64,000 nt of DNA from Linyphia triangularis. Lineage: Eukaryota > Arthropoda > Arachnida > Araneae > Linyphiidae. Positions 1-13,703 of this stretch are shown in pieces. The DNA lies in contig OZ021723.1 in NCBI GenBank assembly GCA_963978545.1, positions 9,463,593 through 9,527,592 of the forward strand, read 5' to 3'. Below the pieces are notes generated by a model. It was not told the DNA's origin. It was given only the letters and a program-made list of their open reading frames with translations, and ran no database searches. The first letter of the stretch is position 1. Every line of letters starts with the position of its first letter. The position numbers and the translations under genes were made by a program.

Positions 1-54
1 ATCAAACCTTGTCAAATCATTTCAAACGGTTACAGTTAAAACATTCAACATAAA

Positions 55-180
55 TACCTATGAGCACTGTGACGATCTACCGTCTAAGTGATGTCTAGTT
101 AAGTTGAAGTTTAGTATAGAGAACAAAAGGCTCTAAGGTTTGGCGAGAATTATGTCTTCACTCCGCCAAAATGGATTAAA
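55..180. repeat. 126-bp satellite monomer (first complete copy)
   Basis: Type copy of the monomer. Three inverted repeats can be seen. CACT-gt-GACG pairs with CGTC-ta-AGTG around a six-base loop. TAGAG pairs with CTCTA around AACAAAAGG. TTTGGCG pairs with CGCCAAA around 18 bases. Recurrent variants include CCACCAAAA for CCGCCAAAA (breaks the third stem), GAGCAATG for GAGCACTG (breaks the first), AGAAAAAAAGG for AGAACAAAAGG, and ATTAGGTC for ATTATGTC. Although 126 is divisible by three, stops in all frames rule out a repeat protein. On the minus strand the unit ends in ATAGGTA. Confidence 0.95.
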
Positions 181-1314
181 TACCTATGAGCACTGTGACG
201 ATCTACCGTCTAAGTGATGTCTAGTTAAGTTGAAGTTTAGTATAGAGAAAAAAAGGCTCTAAGGTTTGGCGAGAATTATGTCTTCACTCCGCCAAAATGG
301 ATTAAATACCTATGAGCACTGTGACGATCTACCGTCTAAGTGATGTCTAGTTAAGTTGAAGTTTAGTATAGAGAACAAAAGGCTCTAAGGTTTGGCGAGA
401 ATTATGTCTTCACTCCGCCAAAATGGATTAAATACCTATGAGCACTGTGACGATCTACCGTCTAAGTGATGTCTAGTTAAGTTGAAGTTTAGTATAGAGA
501 ACAAAAGGCTCTAAGGTTTGGCGAGAATTATGTCTTCACTCCGCCAAAATGGATTAAATACCTATGAGCACTGTGACGATCTACCGTCTAAGTGATGTCT
601 AGTTAAGTTGAAGTTTAGTATAGAGAACAAAAGGCTCTAAGGTTTGGCGAGAATTATGTCTTCACTCCGCCAAAATGGATTAAATACCTATGAGCACTGT
701 GACGATCTACCGTCTAAGTGATGTCTAGTTAAGTTGAAGTTTAGTATAGAGAACAAAAGGCTCTAAGGTTTGGCGAGAATTATGTCTTCACTCCGCCAAA
801 ATGGATTAAATACCTATGAGCACTGTGACGATCTACCGTCTAAGTGATGTCTAGTTAAGTTGAAGTTTAGTATAGAGAACAAAAGGCTCTAAGGTTTGGC
901 GAGAATTATGTCTTCACTCCGCCAAAATGGATTAAATACCTATGAGCACTGTGACGATCTACCGTCTAAGTGATGTCTAGTTAAGTTGAAGTTTAGTATA
1001 GAGAACAAAAGGCTCTAAGGTTTGGCGAGAATTATGTCTTCACTCCGCCAAAATGGATTAAATACCTATGAGCACTGTGACGATCTACCGTCTAAGTGAT
1101 GTCTAGTTAAGTTGAAGTTTAGTATAGAGAACAAAAGGCTCTAAGGTTTGGCGAGAATTATGTCTTCACTCCACCAAAATGGATTAAATACCTATGAGCA
1201 CTGTGACGATCTACCGTCTAAGTGATGTCTAGTTAAGTTGAAGTTTAGTATAGAGAACAAAAGGCTCTAAGGTTTGGCGAGAATTATGTCTTCACTCCGC
1301 CAAAATGGATTAAA

Positions 1315-1502
1315 TTGTTGCAGTTCCTTATGCGCAGTATTAATATACTCTTAAATAAAGAAAGTAACGATCAGAAACTTGTTTTATTAACAAACCGTTT
1401 ATTTGAAAAAAAGGAAAAAGAACTACATGAAAGTAGAAGTTACTAAAAATCAAACCTTGTCAAATCATTTCAAACGGTTACAGTTAAAACATTCAACATA
1501 AA
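1315..1502. repeat. 188-bp satellite linker (first complete copy)
   Basis: Second component of the array, present 89 times and unrelated to the 126-bp monomer by eye. It is AT-rich. On the minus strand it contains a long pyrimidine tract (TTCTTTTTCCTTTTTTTC), two AATAAA signals and an acceptor-like CTTTCTTTATTTAAG; on the plus strand it has one AATAAA. Variants that mark lineages are CAGTTAATTATGCG for CAGTTCCTTATGCG, GCTGTTCC, TATGCACAG, AAAAGAGG, CAACTCAT and AAATCTTTT. These allow the array to be dissected into higher-order blocks. Its length is close to a nucleosome repeat, which may or may not matter. Confidence 0.95.
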
Positions 1503-2886
1503 TACCTATGAGCACTGTGACGATCTACCGTCTAAGTGATGTCTAGTTAAGTTGAAGTTTAGTATAGAGAACAAAAGGCTCTAAGGTTTGGCGAGAATTA
1601 TGTCTTCACTCCGCCAAAATGGATTAAATACCTATGAGCAATGTGACGATCTACCGTCTAAGTGATGTCTAGTTAAGTTGAAGTTTAGTATAGAGAACAA
1701 AAGGCTCTAAGGTTTGGCGAGAATTATGTCTTCACTCCGCCAAAATGGATTAAATACCTATGAGCACTGTGACGATCTACCGTCTAAGTGATGTCTAGTT
1801 AAGTTGAAGTTTAGTATAGAGAACAAAAGGCTCTAAGGTTTGGCGAGAATTATGTCTTCACTCCACCAAAATGGATTAAATACCTATGAGCACTGTGACG
1901 ATCTACCGTCTAAGTGATGTCTAGTTAAGTTGAAGTTTAGTATAGAGAACAAAAGGCTCTAAGGTTTGGCGAGAATTATGTCTTCACTCCGCCAAAATGG
2001 ATTAAATTGTTGCAGTTCCTTATGCGCAGTATTAATATACTCTTAAATAAAGAAAGTAACAATCAGAAACTTGTTTTATTAACAAACCGTTTATTTGAAA
2101 AAAAGGAAAAAGAACTACATGAAAGTAGAAGTTACTAAAAATCAAACCTTGTCAAATCATTTCAAACGGTTACAGTTAAAACATTCAACATAAATACCTA
2201 TGAGCACTGTGACGATCTACCGTCTAAGTGATGTCTAGTTAAGTTGAAGTTTAGTATAGAGAACAAAAGGCTCTAAGGTTTGGCGAGAATTATGTCTTCA
2301 CTCCGCCAAAATGGATTAAATACCTATGAGCAATGTGACGATCTACCGTCTAAGTGATGTCTAGTTAAGTTGAAGTTTAGTATAGAGAACAAAAGGCTCT
2401 AAGGTTTGGCGAGAATTATGTCTTCACTCCGCCAAAATGGATTAAATACCTATGAGCACTGTGACGATCTACCGTCTAAGTGATGTCTAGTTAAGTTGAA
2501 GTTTAGTATAGAGAACAAAAGGCTCTAAGGTTTGGCGAGAATTATGTCTTCACTCCACCAAAATGGATTAAATACCTATGAGCACTGTGACGATCTACCG
2601 TCTAAGTGATGTCTAGTTAAGTTGAAGTTTAGTATAGAGAACAAAAGGCTCTAAGGTTTGGCGAGAATTATGTCTTCACTCCGCCAAAATGGATTAAATT
2701 GTTGCAGTTCCTTATGCGCAGTATTAATATACTCTTAAATAAAGAAAGTAACGATCAGAAACTTGTTTTATTAACAAACCGTTTATTTGAAAAAAAGGAA
2801 AAAGAACTACATGAAAGTAGAAGTTACTAAAAATCAAACCTTGTCAAATCATTTCAAACGGTTACAGTTAAAACATTCAACATAAA

Positions 2887-5800
2887 TACCTATGAGCACT
2901 GTGACGATCTACCGTCTAAGTGATGTCTAGTTAAGTTGAAGTTTAGTATAGAGAACAAAAGGCTCTAAGGTTTGGCGAGAATTATGTCTTCACTCCGCCA
3001 AAATGGATTAAATACATATGAGCACTGTGACGATCTACCGTCTAAGTGATGTCTAGTTAAGTTGAAGTTTAGTATAGAGAAAAAAAGGCTCTAAGGTTTG
3101 GCGAGAATTATGTCTTCACTCCGCCAAAATGGATTAAATACCTATGAGCACTGTGACGATCTACCGTCTAAGTGATGTCTAGTTAAGTTGAAGTTTAGTA
3201 TAGAGAACAAAAGGCTCTAAGGTTTGGCGAGAATTATGTCTTCACTCCGCCAAAATGGATTAAATACCTATGAGCACTGTGACGATCTACCGTCTAAGTG
3301 ATGTCTAGTTAAGTTGAAGTTTAGTATAGAAAACAAAAGGCTCTAAGGTTTGGCGAAAATTATGTCTTCACTCCGCCAAAATGGATTAAATACCTATGAG
3401 CACTGTGACGATCTACCGTCTAAGTGATGTCTAGTTAAGTTGAAGTTTAGTATAGAGAACAAAAGGCTCTAAGGTTTGGCGAGAATTATGTCTTCACTCC
3501 GCCAAAATGGATTAAATACCTATGAGCACTGTGACGATCTACCGTCTAAGTGATGTCTAGTTAAGTTGAAGTTTAGTATAGAGAACAAAAGGCTCTAAGG
3601 TTTGGCGAGAATTATGTCTTCACTCCGCCAAAATGGATTAAATACCTATGAGCACTGTGACGATCTACCGTCTAAGTGATGTCTAGTTAAGTTGAAGTTT
3701 AGTATAGAGAACAAAAGGCTCTAAGGTTTGGCGAGAATTATGTCTTCACTCCGCCAAAATGGATTAAATTGTTGTAGTTCCTTATGCGCAGTATTAATAT
3801 ACTCTTAAATAAAGAAAGTAACGATCAGAAACTTGTTTTATTAACAAACCGTTTATTTGAAAAAAAGGAAAAAGAACTACATGAAAGTAGAAGTTACTAA
3901 AAATCAAACCTTGTCAAATCATTTCAAACGGTTACAGTTAAAACATTCAACATAAATACCTATGAGCACTGTGACGATCTACCGTCTAAGTGATGTCTAG
4001 TTAAGTTGAAGTTTAGTATAGAGAACAAAAGGCTCTAAGGTTTGGCGAGAATTATGTCTTCACTCCGCCAAAATGGATTAAATACCTATGAGCACTGTGA
4101 CGATCTACCGTCTAAGTGATGTCTAGTTAAGTTGAAGTTTAGTATAGAGAAAAAAAGGCTCTAAGGTTTGGCGAGAATTATGTCTTCACTCCGCCAAAAT
4201 GGATTAAATACCTATGAGCACTGTGACGATCTACCGTCTAAGTGATGTCTAGTTAAGTTGAAGTTTAGTATAGAGAACAAAAGGCTCTAAGGTTTGGCGA
4301 GAATTATGTCTTCACTCCGCCAAAATGGATTAAATACCTATGAGCACTGTGACGATCTACCGTCTAAGTGATGTCTAGTTAAGTTGAAGTTTAGTATAGA
4401 GAACAAAAGGCTCTAAGGTTTGGCGAGAATTATGTCTTCACTCCGCCAAAATGGATTAAATACCTATGAGCACTGTGACGATCTACCGTCTAAGTGATGT
4501 CTAGTTAAGTTGAAGTTTAGTATAGAGAACAAAAGGCTCTAAGGTTTGGCGAGAATTATGTCTTCACTCCGCCAAAATGGATTAAATACCTATGAGCACT
4601 GTGACGATCTACCGTCTAAGTGATGTCTAGTTAAGTTGAAGTTTAGTATAGAGAACAAAAGGCTCTAAGGTTTGGCGAGAATTATGTCTTCACTCCGCCA
4701 AAATGGATTAAATACCTATGAGCACTGTGACGATCTACCGTCTAAGTGATGTCTAGTTAAGTTGAAGTTTAGTATAGAGAACAAAAGGCTCTAAGGTTTG
4801 GCGAGAATTATGTCTTCACTCCGCCAAAATGGATTAAATACCTATGAGCACTGTGACGATCTACCGTCTAAGTGATGTCTAGTTAAGTTGAAGTTTAGTA
4901 TAGAGAACAAAAGGCTCTAAGGTTTGGCGAGAATTATGTCTTCACTCCGCCAAAATGGATTAAATACCTATGAGCACTGTGACGATCTACCGTCTAAGTG
5001 ATGTCTAGTTAAGTTGAAGTTTAGTATAGAGAACAAAAGGCTCTAAGGTTTGGCGAGAATTATGTCTTCACTCCGCCAAAATGGATTAAATACCTATGAG
5101 CACTGTGACGATCTATCGTCTAAGTGATGTCTAGTTAAGTTGAAGTTTAGTATAGAGAACAAAAGGCTCTAAGGTTTGGCGAGAATTATGTCTTCACTCC
5201 ACCAAAATGGATTAAATACCTATGAGCACTGTGACGATCTACCGTCTAAGTGATGTCTAGTTAAGTTGAAGTTTAGTATAGAGAACAAAAGGCTCTAAGG
5301 TTTGGCGAGAATTATGTCTTCACTCCGCCAAAATGGATTAAATTGTTGCAGTTCCTTATGCGCAGTATTAATATACTCTTAAATAAAGAAAGTAACGATC
5401 AGAAACTTGTTTTATTAACAAACCGTTTATTTGAAAAAAAGGAAAAAGAACTACATGAAAGTAGAAGTTACTAAAAATCAAACCTTGTCAAATCATTTCA
5501 AACGGTTACAGTTAAAACATTCAACATAAATACCTATGAGCACTGTGACGATCTACCGTCTAAGTGATGTCTAGTTAAGTTGAAGTTTAGTATAGAGAAC
5601 AAAAGACTCTAAGGTTTGGCGAGAATTATGTCTTCACTCCGCCAAAATGGATTAAATACCTATGAGCAATGTGACGATCTACCGTCTAAGTGATGTCTAG
5701 TTAAGTTGAAGTTTAGTATAGAGAACAAAAGGCTCTAAGGTTTGGCGAGAATTATGTCTTCACTCCGCCAAAATGGATTAAATACCTATGAGCACTGTGA

Positions 5801-7730
5801 CGATCTACCGTCTAAGTGATGTCTAGTTAAGTTGAAGTTTAGTATAGAGAACAAAAGGCTCTAAGGTTTGGCGAGAATTATGTCTTCACTCCACCAAAAT
5901 GGATTAAATACCTATGAGCACTGTGACGATCTACCGTCTAAGTGATGTCTAGTTAAGTTGAAGTTTAGTATAGAGAACAAAAGGCTCTAAGGTTTGGCGA
6001 GAATTATGTCTTCACTCCGCCAAAATGGATTAAATTGTTGCAGTTCCTTATGCGCAGTATTAATATACTCTTAAATAAAGAAAGTAACGATCAGAAACTT
6101 GTTTTATTAACAAACCGTTTATTTGAAAAAAAGGAAAAAGAACTACATGAAAGTAGAAGTTACTAAAAATCAAACCTTGTCAAATCATTTCAAACGGTTA
6201 CAGTTAAAACATTCAACATAAATACCTATGAGCACTGTGACGATCTACCGTCTAAGTGATGTCTAGTTAAGTTGAAGTTTAGTATAGAGAACAAAAGGCT
6301 CTAAGGTTTGGCGAGAATTATGTCTTCACTCCGCCAAAATCAATTAAATTGTTGCAGTTCCTTATGCGCAGTATTAATATACTCTTAAATAAAGAAAGTA
6401 ACGATCAGAAACTTGTTTTATTAACAAACCGTTTATTTGAAAAAAAGGAAAAAGAACTACATGAAAGTAGAAGTTACTAAAAATCAAACCTTGTCAAATC
6501 ATTTCAAACGGTTACAGTTAAAACATTCAACATAAATACCTATGAGCACTGTGACGATCTACCGTCTAAGTGATGTCTAGTTATGTTGAAGTTTAGTATA
6601 GAGAACAAAAGGCTCTAAGGTTTGGCGAGAATTATGTCTTCACTCCGCCAAAATGGATTAAATTGTTGCAGTTCCTTATGCGCAGTATTAATATACTCTT
6701 AAATAAAGAAAGTAACGATCAGAAACTTGTTTTATTAACAAACCGTTTATTTGAAAAAAAGGAAAAAGAACTACATGAAAGTAGAAGTTACTAAAAATCA
6801 AACCTTGTCAACTCATTTCAAACGGTTACAGTTAAAACATTCAACATAAATACCTATGAGCACTGTGACGATCTACCGTCTAAGTGATGTCTAGTTAAGT
6901 TGAAGTTTAGTATAGAGAACAAAAGGCTCTAAGGTTTGGCGAGAATTATGTCTTCACTCCGCCAAAATGGATTAAATTGTTGCAGTTCCTTATGCGCAGT
7001 ATTAATATACTCTTAAATAAAGAAAGTAACGATCAGAAACTTGTTTTATTAACAAACCGTTTATTTGAAAAAAAGGAAAAAGAACTACATGAAAGTAGAA
7101 GTTACTAAAAATCAAACCTTGTCAAATCATTTCAAACGGTTACAGTTAAAACATTCAACATAAATACCTATGAGCACTGTGACGATCTACCGTCTAAGTG
7201 ATGTCTAGTTAAGTTGAAGTTTAGTATAGAGAACAAAAGGCTCTAAGGTTTGGCGAGAATTAGGTCTTCACTCCACCAAAATGGATTAAATACCTATGAG
7301 CACTGTGACGATCTACCGTCTAAGTGATGTCTAGTTAAGTTGAAGTTTAGTATAGAGAACAAAAGGCTCTAAGGTTTGGCGAGAATTATGTCTTCACTCC
7401 GCCAAAATGGATTAAATTGTTGCAGTTCCTTATGCGCAGTATTAATATACTCTTAAATAAAGAAAGTAACGATCAGAAACTTGTTTTATTAACAAACCGT
7501 TTATTTGAAAAAAAGGAAAAAGAACTACATGAAAGTAGAAGTTACTAAAAATCAAACCTTGTCAAATCATTTCAAACGGTTACAGTTAAAACATTCAACA
7601 TAAATACCTATGAGCACTGTGACGATCTACCGTCTAAGTGATGTCTAGTTAAGTTGAAGTTTAGTATAGAGAACAAAAGGCTCTAAGGTTTGGCGAGAAT
7701 TATGTCTTCACTCCGCCAAAATGGATTAAA
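2887..7730. repeat. 4.84-kb higher-order block, copy 1 of 3
   Basis: Monomer runs 7,11,4,1,1,1,2,1 between linkers. The block begins with a run whose second monomer reads TACATATGAG with AGAAAAAAAGG. It contains a monomer with CTATCGTC near 5115, a monomer with AAAAGACTCT near 5602, a monomer with TTATGTTGAAG near 6582 and a linker with CAACTCAT near 6811. The same run pattern and the same variants recur at 25280 and 38545, so these are large segmental duplications inside the array and not independent expansions. Confidence 0.85.
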
Positions 7731-10700
7731 TTGTTGCAGTTAATTATGCGCAGTATTAATATACTCTTAAATAAAGAAAGTAACGATCAGAAACTTGTTT
7801 TATTAACAAACCGTTTATTTGAAAAAAAAGGAAAAAGAACTACATGAAAGTAGAAGTTACTAAAAATCAAACCTTGTCAAATCATTTCAAACGGTTACAG
7901 TTAAAACATTCAACATAAATACCTATGAGCACTGTGACGATCTACCGTCTAAGTGATGTCTAGTTAAGTTGAAGTTTAGTATAGAGAACAAAAGGCTCTT
8001 AGGTTTGGCGAGAATTAGGTCTTCACTCCACCAAAATGGATTAAATACCTATGAGCACTGTGACGATCTACCGTCTAAGTGATGTCTAGTTAAGTTGAAG
8101 TTTAGTATAGAGAACAAAAGGCTCTAAGGTTTGGCGAGAATTATGTCTTCACTCCGCCAAAATGGATTAAATACCTATGAGCACTGTGACGATCTACCGT
8201 CTAAGTGATGTCTAGTTAAGTTGAAGTTTAGTATAGAGAACAAAAGGCTCTAAGGTTTGGCGAGAATTATGTCTTCACTCCGCCAAAATGGATTAAATAC
8301 CTATGAGCACTGTGACGATCTACCGTCTAAGTGATGTCTAGTTAAGTTGAAGTTTAGTATAGAGAACAAAAGGCTCTAAGGTTTGGCGAGAATTATGTCT
8401 TCACTCCACCAAAATGGATTAAATACCTATGAGCACTGTGACGATCTACCGTCTAAGTGATGTCTAGTTAAGTTGAAGTTTAGTATAGAGAACAAAAGGC
8501 TCTAAGGTTTGGCGAGAATTATGTCTTCACTCCGCCAAAATGGATTAAATTGTTGCAGTTCCTTATGCGCAGTATTAATATACTCTTAAATAAAGAAAGT
8601 AACGATCAGAAACTTGTTTTATTAACAAACCGTTTATTTGAAAAAAAGGAAAAAGAACTACATGAAAGTAGAAGTTACTAAAAATCAAACCTTGTCAAAT
8701 CATTTCAAACGGTTACAGTTAAAACATTCAACATAAATACCTATGAGCACTGTGACGATCTACCGTCTAAGTGATGTCTAGTTAAGTTGAAGTTTAGTAT
8801 AGAGAACAAAAGGCTCTAAGGTTTGGCGAGAATTATGTCTTCACTCCGCCAAAATGGATTAAATTGTTGCAGTTCCTTATGCGCAGTATTAATATACTCT
8901 TAAATAAAGAAAGTAACGATCAGAAACTTGTTTTATTAACAAACCGTTTATTTGAAAAAAAGGAAAAAGAACTACATGAAAGTAGAAGTTACTAAAAATC
9001 AAACCTTGTCAACTCATTTCAAACGGTTACAGTTAAAACATTCAACATAAATACCTATGAGCACTGTGACGATCTACCGTCTAAGTGATGTCTAGTTAAG
9101 TTGAAGTTTAGTATAGAGAACAAAAGGCTCTAAGGTTTGGCGAGAATTATGTCTTCACTCCGCCAAAATGGATTAAATTGTTGCAGTTCCTTATGCGCAG
9201 TATTAATATACTCTTAAATAAAGAAAGTAACGATCAGAAACTTGTTTTATTAACAAACCGTTTATTTGAAAAAAAGGAAAAAGAACTACATGAAAGTAGA
9301 AGTTACTAAAAATCAAACCTTGTCAAATCATTTCAAACGGTTACAGTTAAAACATTCAACATAAATACCTATGAGCACTGTGACGATCTACCGTCTAAGT
9401 GATGTCTAGTTAAGTTGAAGTTTAGTATAGAGAACAAAAGGCTCTAAGGTTTGGCGAGAATTAGGTCTTCACTCCACCAAAATGGATTAAATACCTATGA
9501 GCACTGTGACGATCTACCGTCTAAGTGATGTCTAGTTAAGTTGAAGTTTAGTATAGAGAACAAAAGGCTCTAAGGTTTGGCGAGAATTATGTCTTCACTC
9601 CGCCAAAATGGATTAAATTGTTGCAGTTCCTTATGCGCAGTATTAATATACTCTTAAATAAAGAAAGTAACGATCAGAAACTTGTTTTATTAACAAACCG
9701 TTTATTTGAAAAAAAGGAAAAAGAACTACATGAAAGTAGAAGTTACTAAAAATCAAACCTTGTCAAATCATTTCAAACGGTTACAGTTAAAACATTCAAC
9801 ATAAATACCTATGAGCACTGTGACGATCTACCGTCTAAGTGATGTCTAGTTAAGTTGAAGTTTAGTATAGAGAACAAAAGGCTCTAAGGTTTGGCGAGAA
9901 TTATGTCTTCACTCCGCCAAAATGGATTAAATTGTTGCAGTTAATTATGCGCAGTATTAATATACTCTTAAATAAAGAAAGTAACGATCAGAAACTTGTT
10001 TTATTAACAAACCGTTTATTTGAAAAAAAGGAAAAAGAACTACATGAAAGTAGAAGTTACTAAAAATCAAACCTTGTCAAATCATTTCAAACGGTTACAG
10101 TTAAAACATTCAACATAAATACCTATGAGCACTGTGACGATCTACCGTCTAAGTGATGTCTAGTTAAGTTGAAGTTTAGTATAGAGAACAAAAGGCTCTT
10201 AGGTTTGGCGAGAATTAGGTCTTCACTCCACCAAAATGGATTAAATACCTATGAGCACTGTGACGATCTACCGTCTAAGTGATGTCTAGTTAAGTTGAAG
10301 TTTAGTATAGAGAACAAAAGGCTCTAAGGTTTGGCGAGAATTATGTCTTCACTCCGCCAAAATGGATTAAATACCTATGAGCACTGTGACGATCTACCGT
10401 CTAAGTGATGTCTAGTTAAGTTGAAGTTTAGTATAGAGAACAAAAGGCTCTAAGGTTTGGCGAGAATTATGTCTTCACTCCGCCAAAATGGATTAAATAC
10501 CTATGAGCACTGTGACGATCTACCGTCTAAGTGATGTCTAGTTAAGTTGAAGTTTAGTATAGAGAACAAAAGGCTCTAAGGTTTGGCGAGAATTATGTCT
10601 TCACTCCACCAAAATGGATTAAATACCTATGAGCACTGTGACGATCTACCGTCTAAGTGATGTCTAGTTAAGTTGAAGTTTAGTATAGAGAACAAAAGGC

Positions 10701-10937
10701 TCTAAGGTTTGGCGAGAATTATGTCTTCACTCCGCCAAAATGGATTAAATTGTTGCAGTTCCTTATGCGCAGTATTAATATACTCTTAAATAAAGAAAGT
10801 AACGATCAGAAACTTGTTTTATTAACAAACCGTTTATTTGAAAAAAAGGAAAAAGAACTACATGAAAGTAGAAGTTACTAAAAATCAAACCTTGTCAAAT
10901 CATTTCAAACGGTTACAGTTAAAACATTCAACATAAA
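6537..10937. repeat. 2.2-kb tandem duplication inside the satellite
   Basis: Runs 1,1,2,1,5 occur twice in succession, at 6537-8737 (2201 bp) and 8738-10937 (2200 bp). Both copies carry CAACTCAT in the linker before the second run, ATTAGGTC in the first monomer of the two-unit run, the TTAATTATG linker, and CTCTTAGG with ATTAGGTC in the first monomer of the five-unit run. The 1-bp difference is an extra A in the linker at 7731. The TTATGTTG change at 6582 is absent from the second copy. Confidence 0.8.
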
Positions 10938-13703
10938 TACCTATGAGCACTGTGACGATCTACCGTCTAAGTGATGTCTAGTTAAGTTGAAGTTTAGTAT
11001 AGAGAACAAAAGGCTCTAAGGTTTGGCGAGAATTATGTCTTCACTCCGCCAAAATGGATTAAATTGTTGCAGTTCCTTATGCGCAGTATTAATATACTCT
11101 TAAATAAAGAAAGTAACGATCAGAAACTTGTTTTATTAACAAACCGTTTATTTGAAAAAAAGGAAAAAGAACTACATGAAAGTAGAAGTTACTAAAAATC
11201 AAACCTTGTCAAATCATTTCAAACGGTTACAGTTAAAACATTCAACATAAATACCTATGAGCACTGTGACGATCTACCGTCTAAGTGATGTCTAGTTAAG
11301 TTGAAGTTTAGTATAGAGAACAAAAGGCTCTAAGGTTTGGCGAGAATTATGTCTTCACTCCGCCAAAATGGATTAAATTGTTGCTGTTCCTTATGCGCAG
11401 TATTAATATACTCTTAAATAAAGAAAGTAACGATCAGAAACTTGTTTTATTAACAAACCGTTTATTTGAAAAAAAGGAAAAAGAACTACATGAAAGTAGA
11501 AGTTACTAAAAATCAAACCTTGTCAAATCTTTTCAAACGGTTACAGTTAAAACATTCAACATAAATACCTATGAGCACTGTGACGATCTACCGTCTAAGT
11601 GATGTCTAGTTAAGTTGAAGTTTAGTATAGAGAACAAAAGGCTCTAAGGTTTGGCGAGAATTATGTCTTCACTCCGCCAAAATGGATTAAATTGTTGCAG
11701 TTCCTTATGCGCAGTATTAATATACTCTTAAATAAAGAAAGTAACGATCAGAAACTTGTTTTATTAACAAACCGTTTATTTGAAAAAAAGGAAAAAGAAC
11801 TACATGAAAGTAGAAGTTACTAAAAATCAAACCTTGTCAAATCATTTCAAACGGTTACAGTTAAAACATTCAACATAAATACCTATGAGCACTGTGACGA
11901 TCTACCGTCTAAGTGATGTCTAGTTAAGTTGAAGTTTAGTATAGAGAACAAAAGGATCTAAGGTTTGGCGAGAATTATGTCTTCACTCCGCCAAAATGGA
12001 TTAAATACCTATGAGCACTGTGACGATCTACCGTCTAAGTGATGTCTAGTTAAGTTGAAGTTTAGTATAGAGAACAAAAGGCTCTAAGGTTTGGCGAGAA
12101 TTATGTCTTCACTCCGCCAAAATGGATTAAATACCTATGAGCACTGTGACGATCTACCGTCTAAGTGATGTCTAGTTAAGTTGAAGTTTAGTATAGAGAA
12201 CAAAAGGCTCTAAGGTTTGGCGAGAATTATGTCTTCACTCCGCCAAAATGGATTAAATACCTATGAGCACTGTGACGATCTACCGTCTAAGTGATGTCTA
12301 GTTAAGTTGAAGTTTAGTATAGAGAACAAAAGGCTCTAAGGTTTGGCGAGAATTATGTCTTCACTCCGCCAAAATGGATTAAATTGTTGCAGTTCCTTAT
12401 GCGCAGTATTAATATACTCTTAAATAAAGAAAGTAACGATCAGAAACTTGTTTTATTAACAAACCGTTTATTTGAAAAAAAGGAAAAAGAACTACATGAA
12501 AGTAGAAGTTACTAAAAATCAAACCTTGTCAAATCATTTCAAACGGTTACAGTTAAAACATTCAACATAAATACCTATGAGCACTGTGACGATCTACCGT
12601 CTAAGTGATGTCTAGTTAAGTTGAAGTTTAGTATAGAGAACAAAAGGCTCTAAGGTTTGGCGAGAATTATGTCTTCACTCCGCCAAAATGGATTAAATTG
12701 TTGCAGTTAATTATGCGCAGTATTAATATACTCTTAAATAAAGAAAGTAACGATCAGAAACTTGTTTTATTAACAAACCGTTTATTTGAAAAAAAGGAAA
12801 AAGAACTACATGAAAGTAGAAGTTACTAAAAATCAAACCTTGTCAAATCATTTCAAACGGTTACAGTTAAAACATTCAACATAAATACCTATGAGCACTG
12901 TGACGATCTACCGTCTAAGTGATGTCTAGTTAAGTTGAAGTTTAGTATAGAGAACAAAAGGCTCTTAGGTTTGGCGAGAATTAGGTCTTCACTCCACCAA
13001 AATGGATTAAATACCTATGAGCACTGTGACGATCTACCGTCTAAGTGATGTCTAGTTAAGTTGAAGTTTAGTATAGAGAACAAAAGGCTCTAAGGTTTGG
13101 CGAGAATTATGTCTTCACTCCGCCAAAATGGATTAAATACCTATGAGCACTGTGACGATCTACCGTCTAAGTGATGTCTAGTTAAGTTGAAGTTTAGTAT
13201 AGAGAACAAAAGGCTCTAAGGTTTGGCGAGAATTATGTCTTCACTCCGCCAAAATGGATTAAATACCTATGAGCACTGTGACGATCTACCGTCTAAGTGA
13301 TGTCTAGTTAAGTTGAAGTTTAGTATAGAGAACAAAAGGCTCTAAGGTTTGGCGAGAATTATGTCTTCACTCCACCAAAATGGATTAAATACCTATGAGC
13401 ACTGTGACGATCTACCGTCTAAGTGATGTCTAGTTAAGTTGAAGTTTAGTATAGAGAACAAAAGGCTCTAAGGTTTGGCGAGAATTATGTCTTCACTCCG
13501 CCAAAATGGATTAAATTGTTGCAGTTCCTTATGCGCAGTATTAATATACTCTTAAATAAAGAAAGTAACGATCAGAAACTTGTTTTATTAACAAACCGTT
13601 TATTTGAAAAAAAGGAAAAAGAACTACATGAAAGTAGAAGTTACTAAAAATCAAACCTTGTCAAATCATTTCAAACGGTTACAGTTAAAACATTCAACAT
13701 AAA

